Under the pieces are notes generated by a model. It was not told the origin of the DNA. It worked only from the letters and a program-made list of their open reading frames with translations, and ran no database searches. A DNA stretch of 64,000 nucleotides from a bacterium D16-51 (GTDB taxonomy: Bacteria; Bacillota; Clostridia; Lachnospirales; Lachnospiraceae): NCBI GenBank assembly GCA_003612285.1, contig RAYE01000017.1:23952-87951 (forward strand), in the 5' to 3' direction. The translations under genes were made by a program, and so were the position numbers. Below, piece by piece: positions 50,497-59,862 of this stretch; the first letter of the stretch is position 1, and each line of letters begins with the position of its first letter.

Positions 50497-52413
50497 ATGG
50501 ATAGTATAAAGACAGAAAGTTTAATCGAATTTACTAAAGTTAAAGAAATCTGGGGCAGTTTTGCTTTGACAGAAAAGGCTAAACAGGAAATTGAAAAAAT
50601 GCAGCCACTTTTATCGGAAAGTGAACTGCTGGCGAAACAAAGGGAGACGACAGAGGCAAAGCTTCTTTTGGAAAAGGAAGGGAATCCGCCGCTGATTTCA
50701 TTAAATGATATGCGGAAGTTTTTGGCAGCCGCAGAGAAAGAGGGGATATTAACAGCAGAGCAGCTTACGGCGGTCAGTGTATCGCTTGTTGCTGTAAAAA
50801 GGCTAAAAGATTATTTGCAGCGTTGTAAGCAGTATGGTGCAGCACTTGCCTATTATGATGAAAACCTGGATGATTTAAAGGAAATTCGGGATGAAATTGA
50901 AAATAAAATCCGAAATGGAAGGGTGGATGATTATGCGTCAAAGTTATTGAAATCATTACGCGGGGAAATAGAGCGTACGGAAAATAAAATGAAGGAAAAA
51001 GCAAGTGCAGTGATACGCGCCAATAAAAAATATCTTTCTGATGGCTTTAGTACACAGAAAAACGGGCATATCTGCATTCCGGTAAAACGGGATTTTAAAC
51101 AGAAGATTGATGGGGCGGTAATTGAGCAGTCATCAACAGGCAGCACTTTGTTTATTGAGCCGGCGTCTGTCAGCAGATATTACAGTGAACTGCAGTCGCT
51201 GCGGTTAGAGGAAGAGAATGAAGTACGCCGTATTTTATATGTGCTGACAGACAGGGTTGCGCAAAAAGGCACTGTTTTTGAAGCCAATATGAAGATGATG
51301 GAAAAACTGGATTTCATATTTTCTAAAGGAAAGCTAAGTATGGAGATTGATGGGACAGAGCCAGAGATTAACACAGAGCGTTATATGGATTTAAAGGATG
51401 CAAGGCATCCACTGATGGACAGGGAGGTTTGCAGGCCGATACAGTTCCAGATAGGCAATGGGATACGGGGCGTTGTAATTACCGGGCCAAATACGGGCGG
51501 AAAAACAGTTACTTTAAAAACAATTGCACTAAATTGCATGATGGCGCAATGTGGGCTGCATGTTTCCTGCCGTTCGGCGAAAGTCTGCATGAACAGTAAT
51601 TATCTTTGTGATATTGGGGATGGGCAGAATTTGTCAGAGAATTTGTCTACATTTTCGGCGCATATTAAAAATGTATTAGAGATATTAAAAAATGTAAATA
51701 GGGAAAGCCTTGTTATAATGGATGAACTTGGTTCTGGTACAGATCCGACGGAAGGGATGGGAATTGCTGTTGCGATTTTGGAAGAATTGAAAAAAAGTAA
51801 AGCGCTCTTTCTTGTGACAACACATTATCCGGAAGTAAAAGATTACGCAGAATGGGAAGATAATATTGTAAATGCACGGATGACATTTGACCAGAATACC
51901 TTGGAACCGCTTTATCAGCTTATTATTGGCGAATCCGGCCAAAGCTGCGCATTTTATATTGCAAAGCAGCTTGGGATGCCAGAGAGGATGCTGAAAAGGG
52001 CGGTTCAGGAAGCATATGGGGAAACACAGTCTATGCCTTGGGGCAGTCTGCCGTCAGATGGTTCAGAAGATGGGGATTGGACGCCTGGATTAAAAATTGA
52101 GAAAAAACGGACGCCTTCTTCCAAACAGACAAAGGCAAGACGTTTCTGCCTGGGTGACAGTGTAGAAGTCTATCCAGAAAAAAGGATTGGGATTGTATGC
52201 CAGACAGCCGATGACAAAGGGAGGCTGCGTGTGCAGCTTCCAGATAAAAAAATCTGGGTTAACCATAAACGCATTAAGTTATTGGTGTCTGCAACAGAGC
52301 TGTATCCAGAGGATTACGACTTTTCAATTCTCTTTGATACTGTGCAAAACAGGAAACTCCGCCATCAGATGGAGAAGCACAATATTGATGAAATGATAGA
52401 GCAGAACCCATAA
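50497..52413 (+). CDS. MutS2-like ATPase without Smr domain
   Basis: 638 residues. Helical core/lever domain (1-300) and ATPase: 'GVVITGPNTGGKTVTLKTIA' (Walker A, about 325), 'STFSAHIKNVLEILKNV', 'LVIMDELGSGTDPTEG' (Walker B) and 'FLVTTHYPEVKDYA'. It lacks the mismatch-reading N-terminal domain of MutS1. Typical MutS2 is about 780 residues with a C-terminal Smr nuclease; here a KOW-like piece ('RFCLGDSVEVYPEKRIGIVC', about 548) is followed by a short tail and no Smr. May act on recombination intermediates or stalled ribosomes, as MutS2 does, without nuclease activity (inference). Confidence 0.88.
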   Translation: MDSIKTESLIEFTKVKEIWGSFALTEKAKQEIEKMQPLLSESELLAKQRETTEAKLLLEKEGNPPLISLNDMRKFLAAAEKEGILTAEQLTAVSVSLVAVKRLKDYLQRCKQYGAALAYYDENLDDLKEIRDEIENKIRNGRVDDYASKLLKSLRGEIERTENKMKEKASAVIRANKKYLSDGFSTQKNGHICIPVKRDFKQKIDGAVIEQSSTGSTLFIEPASVSRYYSELQSLRLEEENEVRRILYVLTDRVAQKGTVFEANMKMMEKLDFIFSKGKLSMEIDGTEPEINTERYMDLKDARHPLMDREVCRPIQFQIGNGIRGVVITGPNTGGKTVTLKTIALNCMMAQCGLHVSCRSAKVCMNSNYLCDIGDGQNLSENLSTFSAHIKNVLEILKNVNRESLVIMDELGSGTDPTEGMGIAVAILEELKKSKALFLVTTHYPEVKDYAEWEDNIVNARMTFDQNTLEPLYQLIIGESGQSCAFYIAKQLGMPERMLKRAVQEAYGETQSMPWGSLPSDGSEDGDWTPGLKIEKKRTPSSKQTKARRFCLGDSVEVYPEKRIGIVCQTADDKGRLRVQLPDKKIWVNHKRIKLLVSATELYPEDYDFSILFDTVQNRKLRHQMEKHNIDEMIEQNP

Positions 52414-52477
52414 TAAGTGAAACAGTTTTTATCCAGTGGATTTAAGTCCATCTTATAGATGGACGGAAAGGGGCAAT

Positions 52478-53176
52478 ATGGCATTATACGCAATGGGGGA
52501 TTTTCATTTATCTTTTATGGCTGGAAAATCGATGGATGTATTTGGCAGTGTTTGGAGAAATCATGTGAAAAAGATAGAGAAATATTGCAGGAAGAAAATC
52601 CGTCCAGAGGACACGCTGGTGATTACCGGAGACCATTCGTGGGGCAGGAAGTTAAAGGAATGCGAAGCTGATTTGGAGTTTATAGCGGCTTTGCCGGGAA
52701 GGAAAATTCTGCTCCGTGGAAACCATGACATGTTCTGGGATGCAAAGAAGACAGAAAAATTAAATGAATTGTATAAAGGCAGGTTATGTTTCTTACAAAA
52801 TAATTTTTATTCATATGGCGATTATGCTCTGGTGGGGACAAAAGGATACTGTTATGAAGGAAAAGACAGTTATGAGCATTTTGAAAAAATCAGGGACAGG
52901 GAATTGGAAAGGCTTAAAATTTCTTTTGGGAAAGCAGAGGAGGCAGGATATCAGAAATTTATTATGTTTTTGCATTACCCGCCAACCAGTATTGGCGAGC
53001 AGGAAAGCTGTTTTACCAGGCTGGCAGAAGAATACAGTGCAGAGCAGGTGGTATATTCCCATTGCCATGGCGCTGACCGCTATGGAGATAGTTTTCGCGG
53101 AACAGTTCGTGGGATTGAGTATAGCCTGGTTTCTTCAGATTATCTGAAATTTAAGCCGGAAAAAATATTAAAATAG
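52478..53176 (+). CDS. Calcineurin-like metallophosphoesterase
   Basis: 232 residues from ATG 52478 (AAAGGGG upstream); a longer frame from 52436 has no ribosome binding site. Motifs 'YAMGDFHLS' (D-x-H), 'LVITGDHSWG' (GD), 'ILLRGNHDMFWD' (GNHD), 'FLHYPPTS' and 'VYSHCHGADRYG' (GHxH-like) bind two metals. The family hydrolyses phosphodiesters or phosphomonoesters. Substrate unknown. It is 64 bp after the MutS2-like gene, probably the same transcript. Confidence 0.9.
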   Translation: MALYAMGDFHLSFMAGKSMDVFGSVWRNHVKKIEKYCRKKIRPEDTLVITGDHSWGRKLKECEADLEFIAALPGRKILLRGNHDMFWDAKKTEKLNELYKGRLCFLQNNFYSYGDYALVGTKGYCYEGKDSYEHFEKIRDRELERLKISFGKAEEAGYQKFIMFLHYPPTSIGEQESCFTRLAEEYSAEQVVYSHCHGADRYGDSFRGTVRGIEYSLVSSDYLKFKPEKILK

Positions 53177-53177
53177 A

Positions 53178-53210
53178 GCAGGCAGCCAGATTTTGTCTGG
53201 CTGCTTGTTC
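53178..53210 (+). terminator. Terminator between metallophosphoesterase and GH2 genes
   Basis: Stem GCAGCCAGA/TCTGGCTGC with loop TTTTG; tail TTGTT. Convergent position, so it may serve both strands. Confidence 0.65.
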
Positions 53211-53227
53211 GTATGAAGGGAGAAGCC

Positions 53228-56095
53228 TTAATTCTCTGGCTGGCAAAATACTTTTTTCAGCTTTTCCATATCAAGTTCTTCTTCTGGTGCAAATGCTTCA
53301 GAGGTCAGGTATTCGAGCAGCGATTTTGTAAACTGCTTTACTTCTGGGCGGTTTGCTATTTCACTTAGGCGGCTTGTGCAAACCATCAGGCAGCCGTCGC
53401 CAACCCTGCCTTCAAAAAGAATGCCAAGTTTATGGTTTCTTTCAAAGTTATCTACCATCTGTACAATTGGACGGTAAGATTTGTCTGTGGCATCCTCCAG
53501 GATTGCACAATTTGCATGTGATACAAGCTGATACCATTGTGGGGTTGCATATTTATGGGATGGGAAACTGGCAAGGGCAGGGTGGTTTTTCTGGATGAGT
53601 AACCCCATTGTGCCAACGGCTACCGGTTTTTTCATCCATTCGCAAATATCGCGGAACATTGGATAGCACCAGAAATCTGTACAATAAAACCCTTCAATGC
53701 TTTCTGGTATTTCATTTGGCAGATATAGGACGCGTTTTCCCTGCTTTAATAAGGCGTCAGCTTCTTCAAAATCCTGTGTCAGGAAAATATGCACTCCGTT
53801 CTGGCTGATGGTTGTTACGATGCCAAGTTCGAGCCCGTCCTGTGATGGCGGGTAACTATATAATTCATAGCTGTTTTTCATTTTTGTGCCCGGAACGCTG
53901 AGTGTTAAGGTGTAAATAACCGCATTTTTATTTTCAGGAAGCAAGATTTCTGCTGTGCCAAGCTGTACCAGGCCCAATGCATTGTCTGGAATGGAAATGT
54001 CGCCTGCCAAAACAGAAGTCTGCCCTTCTGATAATTCCCAATGCAGGTTATGCCCGGTTAACTTTTCAGGATTGTAGTAGCGGATAGCCATAGCAGGGCA
54101 GAAGGTTTCACCATTTGTAAGCACATAGGAATCAAATTGCGCCAGCAAGATTCCATCAGAGCAGTAGCCGGCCCATTCTTCAGGAGTTACATGGCCTTTA
54201 TTGTCCATAAAAGCGTCTAAAATTCCGACTAATGCTGTACCCTGGCCAGTGAAATCCTGTATGTCCAGGATTTGGTAGCCTGCCAGTAGTTTTGTGCGCG
54301 CGGCTGCTTCCAGCTCTTCTTTATAACATTGGACAGAGAGCTTTCCAGATGCATAGAAAAAGTCATCTGCCTGGTCAAGCATCCCTTTTTCCTCAAGGCG
54401 TTCCCGGAATACTTCAAAGTTCCTGGCTTTTAATACGCCCGTATATTTTTCGATTTCACGGAAATTCGGGTAGACCGCAAATTGCCCAATTTCATGGGAA
54501 ACTACAGGGATATGAGGTATAAGCGCCCCTTCTCCTTTTGCTGTTTTCACCTTTTTTACACCTGTCCCATATTGGATTTCGATTTCTTCAGTCTCTTCTG
54601 ATAAGGAAGCTTCTGTGTTCTGCGGACAGATCATATCATCATAATTATGGGTGGTAGAGGGCTCTTCCCACTGGATATGGCCAAGCGGCGCATCGCACAT
54701 TCCATATGATCCCCGGATTAAGCGGTTTTTGCTAAAGCGCACCCCAACATAAAAGTCATCTTCTGGCAGAAGGACAGGGGTATGCTGGAAGTTATTGGAA
54801 CCCTGTGTGTAGAGATGGCGGGCGTCAACCTTTTTGTAGTCGCGGATAATTTGCGCCATCTGCTCTTTGCTGCCCCAAAGTTCATTTCCAAGGGACATCA
54901 TACAATAGGAAGCATGGTTCCCAAATGCATCCATCATGCGGTAGCCCTCTGTAATCAGGTATTGCTGCTCTTCTTCATTATGGTTTTCATCGCCAGGTGC
55001 AGTCATTGTTCCCCAGAATGGAAGCTGCGGTTCCATATATATCCCAAGATAATCTGCAGCGGTGAATGCAGCATCCGGAGGGCAGCAGGTATGGAAACGG
55101 TAATGGTTGATGCCATAAGATTTGGAAATTTTCATGACTAGAAGCCATTCATCAACAGTTGCAGGGACTGCACCGGTTAATGGGAAGATTAACCCATCGT
55201 GTTTTCCGCGGAGAAAAGTGGGCGTGCCATTAATCAAAAATTCTGTTTCTGTTGTTGAAAATTTTCGCAGGCCAAATGTAGCAGATGATTTTTCGCTGCT
55301 GTCTGCCAGGGATAATTCCAGGCGGTATACTACAGGCGTATATTCGCTCCAGAGGGCGGCGTCTTCCCCTAATGGATATGTGAAGCTTCCGCTGCCATTC
55401 CCCGCTGGGAAATCAACAGTAAATTCTGCCTCTTTTGTGGAAACACCAGTATCGCCGTTGATATCGGTCAGGAATGCTTTGGCAGTAACTGTTTTTTGCA
55501 GGCTGGAATTTGTCGTATTTACGGTATCAAAGGTAACACGTACCGTTTTGGTATCAATATCCGGAAAGGTTTTTATCCTGGTAAGATAAATGGAATCAAA
55601 AATATGCAGGGCAATTTCCCCGATAATTCCGTTCCAGTTTGTCTGCGTATCCGGGGAGGTCAGGTGGCCGCCTTTTGTCGGATAATCTACATTGGAAACA
55701 AGTATGGTCAGGCGGAACTGCGTTTTTGATATATATTTTGTTAAATCATAGTTGTGCGGTGCATTCAGGCTGTCAAATTCCCCGACAAAAGTGTCGTCAA
55801 GCCAGACTTTCGTCATACGGGTCCGTTCCAGGAAAAGAAATATGTTTTTCCCGAGGTCGCCTTCTTCCAGGGAAATCTCTTTGCTGTACCATGCATACCC
55901 TTCAAAAAGCCAGGGGTCGGTAAGTGAGCCTGTTTCCCTTACATCGGAGGGGATTCCTTTTTTTGCCTGCGAGGTTGTGCCAGGCAGGGGGATGGTATCT
56001 TCCGGCATTGTGAGATATTGTTTGTTTAGGATGCCTTCCTTTGCTGCATCCATAGCAAAGTGCCAGGAACCGGCTAAATCTAATTTTTTTATCAT
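53228..56095 (-). CDS. Glycoside hydrolase family 2 enzyme
   Basis: 955 residues, no signal peptide. N-terminal jelly-roll sugar-binding domain (about 10-175, 'YAWYSKEISLEEGDLGKNIF', 'FVGEFDSLNAPHNYDLT'), immunoglobulin-like domain (180-285), then the TIM barrel with 'LRGKHDGLIFPL', acid/base Glu in 'CMMSLGNELWG' (about 405) and nucleophile Glu in 'VSHEIGQFAVYP' (about 555). C-terminal ~300 residues are beta-rich accessory domains. Beta-galactosidase, glucuronidase or mannosidase activity cannot be separated by eye. Alone on the minus strand. Confidence 0.92.
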   Translation of the reverse strand: MIKKLDLAGSWHFAMDAAKEGILNKQYLTMPEDTIPLPGTTSQAKKGIPSDVRETGSLTDPWLFEGYAWYSKEISLEEGDLGKNIFLFLERTRMTKVWLDDTFVGEFDSLNAPHNYDLTKYISKTQFRLTILVSNVDYPTKGGHLTSPDTQTNWNGIIGEIALHIFDSIYLTRIKTFPDIDTKTVRVTFDTVNTTNSSLQKTVTAKAFLTDINGDTGVSTKEAEFTVDFPAGNGSGSFTYPLGEDAALWSEYTPVVYRLELSLADSSEKSSATFGLRKFSTTETEFLINGTPTFLRGKHDGLIFPLTGAVPATVDEWLLVMKISKSYGINHYRFHTCCPPDAAFTAADYLGIYMEPQLPFWGTMTAPGDENHNEEEQQYLITEGYRMMDAFGNHASYCMMSLGNELWGSKEQMAQIIRDYKKVDARHLYTQGSNNFQHTPVLLPEDDFYVGVRFSKNRLIRGSYGMCDAPLGHIQWEEPSTTHNYDDMICPQNTEASLSEETEEIEIQYGTGVKKVKTAKGEGALIPHIPVVSHEIGQFAVYPNFREIEKYTGVLKARNFEVFRERLEEKGMLDQADDFFYASGKLSVQCYKEELEAAARTKLLAGYQILDIQDFTGQGTALVGILDAFMDNKGHVTPEEWAGYCSDGILLAQFDSYVLTNGETFCPAMAIRYYNPEKLTGHNLHWELSEGQTSVLAGDISIPDNALGLVQLGTAEILLPENKNAVIYTLTLSVPGTKMKNSYELYSYPPSQDGLELGIVTTISQNGVHIFLTQDFEEADALLKQGKRVLYLPNEIPESIEGFYCTDFWCYPMFRDICEWMKKPVAVGTMGLLIQKNHPALASFPSHKYATPQWYQLVSHANCAILEDATDKSYRPIVQMVDNFERNHKLGILFEGRVGDGCLMVCTSRLSEIANRPEVKQFTKSLLEYLTSEAFAPEEELDMEKLKKVFCQPEN

Positions 56096-56344
56096 AGCAT
56101 TCTCCTTTTTATGTGCTTTGGATTATAGTAGTACGTATAGCTTTATGGCGATACACATCAATTATACTAAATATTAACAAAAAATGCATTAACTATATGC
56201 GAAAAGGAACACTATAATATTTAATGTGGCGGTTGCATATCAATGGGGAATATTGTATACTAAAATATGTTTGAAAATGATTTGGGAATAGTGGAAATAG
56301 TTATACTAGGTAACAGAAATTTCAGAAAGGTACAAAGTGAAAAA

Positions 56345-57136
56345 ATGGAGTTAAAGGAATGGCGCCGTCTTGCTGTTCAAAGCGTGTCATTGCTGCTTGC
56401 TGTATTTGTCTGCTGTGTTTGTTTTGGTGAGCAGATACAAGAAAGTACAGAACACGTTGTCCATGCTGAGGCTGCACCTCAGGTGGGAACTGATATAGGC
56501 GGGGCAGACAAGAATCAGGAAGTGCTGCCTGAAATAGATATTAATGAAGCAGGACAGGATGCAGCTGAAGAAAAGATTGTAGTAATTGATGCCGGGCATG
56601 GCGGAATGGATGAGGGGACTTCTTCCCGGAACCAAAAGCATTATGAAAAAGAATATACGCTTCTGATTGCGAAACGTCTCCAGAAATTAATGGGAGAACG
56701 TGGAATCAGGGCGTATTATACCAGAATGGACGACAGCCTTGTTACAAAGAAGGAAAGGGTAAAACAGGCGAAAAAGTTAGAGGCAGATTTGCTTATCAGC
56801 ATACACTGCAATGCCTCGTCTATAGGGGATACAACGGCAAATGGGATGGAGACGCTGTATTCGGCACGGAAGACGGATAATGCTTCTATGACAAATAAAA
56901 AGCTTGCACAGATTATGCTGGATGAAATGGTAAAGGAGACAGGCCTTAGGAAACGGGGCGTTATTAAGCGCGATGGGCTTTATGTTTTGAACCATGCAGA
57001 TATGCCGGCTGTAATTTTAGAGGTTGGTTATATGTCAAATAATAAGGATTTGAATTATCTGAGGAAGGCAGGCGGCCAGCAAAAGATTGCACAGGGGATC
57101 TGCAATGGGATTGTAAAGGCGCTGGAGGAATTATAA
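56345..57136 (+). CDS. cwlD: N-acetylmuramoyl-L-alanine amidase (CwlD-like)
   Basis: 263 residues from ATG 56345; a longer frame from 56267 exists and the ribosome binding site (AGAAAGG) is badly spaced for both, so the start is uncertain. A membrane anchor (about 10-28) is followed by Amidase_3: zinc His in 'VVIDAGHGGMDEGT', 'KEYTLLIAKRLQKLMGE', His in 'LLISIHCNASS', and catalytic Glu in 'VILEVGYMSN'. CwlD cleaves stem peptides and is needed for muramic-lactam in spore cortex. First gene of an operon with rdgB (2-bp gap). Confidence 0.9.
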   Translation: MELKEWRRLAVQSVSLLLAVFVCCVCFGEQIQESTEHVVHAEAAPQVGTDIGGADKNQEVLPEIDINEAGQDAAEEKIVVIDAGHGGMDEGTSSRNQKHYEKEYTLLIAKRLQKLMGERGIRAYYTRMDDSLVTKKERVKQAKKLEADLLISIHCNASSIGDTTANGMETLYSARKTDNASMTNKKLAQIMLDEMVKETGLRKRGVIKRDGLYVLNHADMPAVILEVGYMSNNKDLNYLRKAGGQQKIAQGICNGIVKALEEL

Positions 57137-57138
57137 AT

Positions 57139-57753
57139 ATGGACATGCAGGCAAAAAAAATTATTGTAGCGACAGGGAATGAAGGGAAGATGGATGAAAT
57201 ACGACAGATTCTTGGGAAGGAGAATATTGTATTTTCCTCTTTAAGGGACGAAAACCTGCAGGATATCGAAATCATAGAGGATGGCGCTACTTTTGAGGAG
57301 AACGCCATAATTAAGGCAAGGAAAATCTGTGAGATTACAGGGCAGATGGTTCTGGCAGATGACTCAGGCCTGGAGGTGGATTATCTGGGGAAAGCGCCAG
57401 GAATTTATTCTGCGCGTTATATGGGAGAGGACACGCCATATTCTGTAAAAAACCAGCATATTATTGATTTGCTTGAGGGCGTCCCGGATGAACAGAGGAC
57501 AGCGCGTTTTGTATGCGTAATTGCATGTGCGTTCCCGGACGGACATACGATTACGACAGAGGGGATTGTAGAAGGGCAGATTGGTTATGAGGAAAAAGGG
57601 ACAAATGGTTTTGGCTATGACCCGATTTTTTATGTCCCTGAGTTTGGGTGTACGACGTCAGAGCTTCTCCCGGAGGAGAAGAACAGGATAAGCCACCGGG
57701 GCAAGGCTTTGTTGGCAATGTATAATGAGTTATTGAGGGAGAGGGTATTATAA
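57139..57753 (+). CDS. rdgB: XTP/dITP diphosphatase (RdgB/HAM1)
   Basis: 204 residues. 'IIVATGNEGKMDEIRQIL', 'FEENAIIKARKI', 'ADDSGLEVDYLGKAPGIYSA' and 'GFGYDPIFYVPE' are the family motifs. It removes non-canonical purine triphosphates (ITP, XTP, dITP) from the pool. 2 bp after cwlD and 1 bp before the YfcE-like gene, so translationally linked. Confidence 0.95.
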   Translation: MDMQAKKIIVATGNEGKMDEIRQILGKENIVFSSLRDENLQDIEIIEDGATFEENAIIKARKICEITGQMVLADDSGLEVDYLGKAPGIYSARYMGEDTPYSVKNQHIIDLLEGVPDEQRTARFVCVIACAFPDGHTITTEGIVEGQIGYEEKGTNGFGYDPIFYVPEFGCTTSELLPEEKNRISHRGKALLAMYNELLRERVL

Positions 57754-57754
57754 T

Positions 57755-58249
57755 ATGTCGAAAAAAATTCTGGTTGTCAGTGATTCCCATGGGGTAAATA
57801 TGAACTTGCGCAAAGCGGCTGCGGCTTTTGGGGAGAGAGGGCAGCAGCTTGAAATGCTAATCCACCTGGGAGACCTTGGATCACTTGCAGGAATTGAGAA
57901 ATTGGTAGACTGTCCGGTTGTTGCAGTCCGTGGGAATTGTGACACAGATCCGGCACTTCCAAAGACACAGCTTGTTTCTGTTGGAAATGAAACAATATGG
58001 CTTACACATGGGCATCTCTATGGGTGCAAAGCTGGTACAGAAAGAATGAAGGATGCTGCAAAAGAAAATGGAGCCGGGATTGTTTTATTTGGCCATACGC
58101 ATATGCCATTGATGGAAAACTTTTCAGAAATTAAGGTGATGAATCCGGGAAGTATTACAATGCCAAGGCAGGAGGGGCATTGCCCTACATATCTGGTAAT
58201 TACAGAAGAAGATGATGGGCATCTGGAATTTGCAATTGTTACGATGTAA
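57755..58249 (+). CDS. YfcE/MJ0936-family phosphodiesterase
   Basis: 164 residues. Metal motifs 'VVSDSHGVNMN', 'IHLGDLGSLAG', 'VRGNCDTDP', 'LTHGHLYGCK' and 'FGHTHMPLME' are complete. Small manganese-dependent phosphodiesterase of the calcineurin superfamily. It commonly follows rdgB in Clostridia, as here, and the pair may act in nucleotide housekeeping (inference). Confidence 0.93.
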   Translation: MSKKILVVSDSHGVNMNLRKAAAAFGERGQQLEMLIHLGDLGSLAGIEKLVDCPVVAVRGNCDTDPALPKTQLVSVGNETIWLTHGHLYGCKAGTERMKDAAKENGAGIVLFGHTHMPLMENFSEIKVMNPGSITMPRQEGHCPTYLVITEEDDGHLEFAIVTM

Positions 58250-58298
58250 TGGTATTATATAAGAAATTCGCAGGTTGAGCAAGAACGGGGGATTATCT

Positions 58299-58691
58299 AT
58301 GAGAATTTTAGTTGCAGAAGATGATTTTGCCAGCAGAAAATTTATGATGAAATTTTTGTCGAAGTATGGGGACTGTGATGTAACAGTAGACGGAATGGAA
58401 GCAGTCGATGCATTTGAGCTGGCGCTTGACGAGGGGGAGCCATATGATTTGGTGTGCCTTGATATTATGATGCCTGTTTTAGATGGCTATCAGGCTTTGC
58501 GGGCAATCCGGGGGGCAGAAAAGGACAGGCGTATACCAGAGGAAGACAGTGCAGTGATTATTATGACGACTGCATTAAGCGAAGGGGAAAATGTCAATAA
58601 AGCTTTTGACTTGGGTTGTGTGGCGTATGCCGGAAAGCCGATTGACGAAGTGAAGTTTGAAAGTGTATTGCGTAAGTTAGATATGCTGTGA
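58299..58691 (+). CDS. Stand-alone CheY-like response regulator
   Basis: 130 residues from ATG 58299 (GGGGG upstream); a longer frame starts at 58275. Receiver only: acidic pair 'AEDDF' (8-9), phospho-Asp55 ('VCLDIMMPVLDGY'), Thr near 90-91 ('IMTTALSEGE') and Lys113 ('AGKPID'). No output domain. No kinase is adjacent; the CheA-like protein at 22421 is the only candidate in the window that resembles its usual partners, by inference only. Last gene of the cwlD operon (49-bp gap). Confidence 0.92.
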   Translation: MRILVAEDDFASRKFMMKFLSKYGDCDVTVDGMEAVDAFELALDEGEPYDLVCLDIMMPVLDGYQALRAIRGAEKDRRIPEEDSAVIIMTTALSEGENVNKAFDLGCVAYAGKPIDEVKFESVLRKLDML

Positions 58692-58700
58692 TTTCCGCGT

Positions 58701-58820
58701 GCGCAACGGGCCAAATGCAATGCCTGCAGGGAATGAAAGTTCCTTTGTACTTGGCAGCCGCGCGCGGGCTGCATACCCCGCAGCGCTGCAAGTTTGACGC
58801 CCCGTTGCCTGCAGCGGGGC
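58701..58820. repeat. GC-rich nested inverted repeats between convergent genes
   Basis: CAACGGG (58704) pairs with CCCGTTG (58801), enclosing hairpins GCAGCCGCGC/GCGGGCTGC (58754-58772) and the palindrome GCAGCGCTGC (58780-58789). Base content is much richer in G+C than its neighbours. It can fold strongly on either strand and may serve as a terminator for both genes; no T-run. Confidence 0.55.
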
Positions 58821-58827
58821 TGCTGGT

Positions 58828-59742
58828 TTAATCGAATAAGCTGTCGTCAGGCTTTTTTTCCGTAATGCTGATATCATGGTTTTTTATACTGACACGTGAG
58901 CCTGCAGGCACAGATTCTGTAATAAAACAGTTGCCGCCAATTACGACGCCTTTTCCGATTACAGTTTCGCCTCCAAGGATAGAGGCACTCGAATAGATTG
59001 TTACATCATCTTCAATTGTTGGGTGGCGTTTAATGTCACGGAGAAGCTGGCCGCTCCTGGTGGAAAGCGCTCCAAGTGTGACGCCCTGGTATATTTTTAC
59101 ATGGTTTCCAATTTTTGCTGTTTCCCCGATTACAACGCCGGTTCCGTGGTCTATAAAAAAGTATTCCCCAATTTCTGCCCCAGGGTTAATATCTATGCCA
59201 GTCTGGCTGTGGGCATATTCTGACATAATGCGGGGGATGGAAGGGGTTTTTAATTGGTAAAGTTCGTGTGCTATACGGTAAATAAAAACGGCAAAAAGCC
59301 CTGGATAACAAAAGATGATTTCCTCTTTGGAGTGGGCGGCAGGGTCGCCGTCGAAAGTTGCCTGTACATCCTTTAGCAAAAGGTTTTGGATATTTGGAAG
59401 GGAACAGAAAAAAGAGGAGCAGATAGAATCTGTCTTTTTCGTAAGTTTCTCTTCATTTAGTTCTTCTTTTTCACATTGCGCAAGCGCTGCTTTTACTTGC
59501 ATTGCAAGTTCAGTGTACAGTTTAATCGTATTATTCCCAATAAAATATTCTGTTTGTGTATTACATGTGAAGTCGCGGTTGAAATACCCTGGAAACATGA
59601 TTTGGCGTATTTTCAGAAGGATATGGGTAATGGCGTCCTTGTTTGGCATCTGGTATCCTGGTTTTACATTAAACAGCGCTTCTTTTCTATAATGGCCGGA
59701 AATTTGCCGGACAATGTCATTTAATTTTATTTCTGAAAGCAT
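58828..59742 (-). CDS. Serine O-acetyltransferase
   Basis: 304 residues, the long SatA/EpsC form. The N-terminal helical domain (1-160) is followed by the left-handed beta-helix: 'GIDINPGAEIGEYFFIDHGT', 'GVVIGETAKIGNHVKIYQGV' and 'TIEDDVTIYSSASILGGETV'. His of 'IDHGTGVVIGET' is catalytic. It acetylates L-serine for cysteine synthesis. cysK is not adjacent. The upstream palindrome at 59776-59862 may be involved in control. Ribosome binding site AGGAGGTG. Confidence 0.93.
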   Translation of the reverse strand: MLSEIKLNDIVRQISGHYRKEALFNVKPGYQMPNKDAITHILLKIRQIMFPGYFNRDFTCNTQTEYFIGNNTIKLYTELAMQVKAALAQCEKEELNEEKLTKKTDSICSSFFCSLPNIQNLLLKDVQATFDGDPAAHSKEEIIFCYPGLFAVFIYRIAHELYQLKTPSIPRIMSEYAHSQTGIDINPGAEIGEYFFIDHGTGVVIGETAKIGNHVKIYQGVTLGALSTRSGQLLRDIKRHPTIEDDVTIYSSASILGGETVIGKGVVIGGNCFITESVPAGSRVSIKNHDISITEKKPDDSLFD

Positions 59743-59775
59743 AGTAACACCTCCTGGAGAATGATTCTGCTATAT

Positions 59776-59862
59776 TATTAGGGCGGTTAAATATTTATGC
59801 TTTTACCTGCTTAAATTTCTATCTGTGTAAAATTCATTCGATATTTTACCGCCTTAGTAATA
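59776..59862. repeat. ATTACTAAG-family palindrome upstream of serine acetyltransferase
   Basis: Arms TTATTAGGGCGGTTAAATAT and ATATTTTACCGCCTTAGTAA. It shares ATTACTAAGGCGG, GGTAAAAT-type and TATCGAA/AAATTTTA blocks with the 48-bp palindrome at 15538. Both lie just upstream of a minus-strand gene. Confidence 0.55.
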
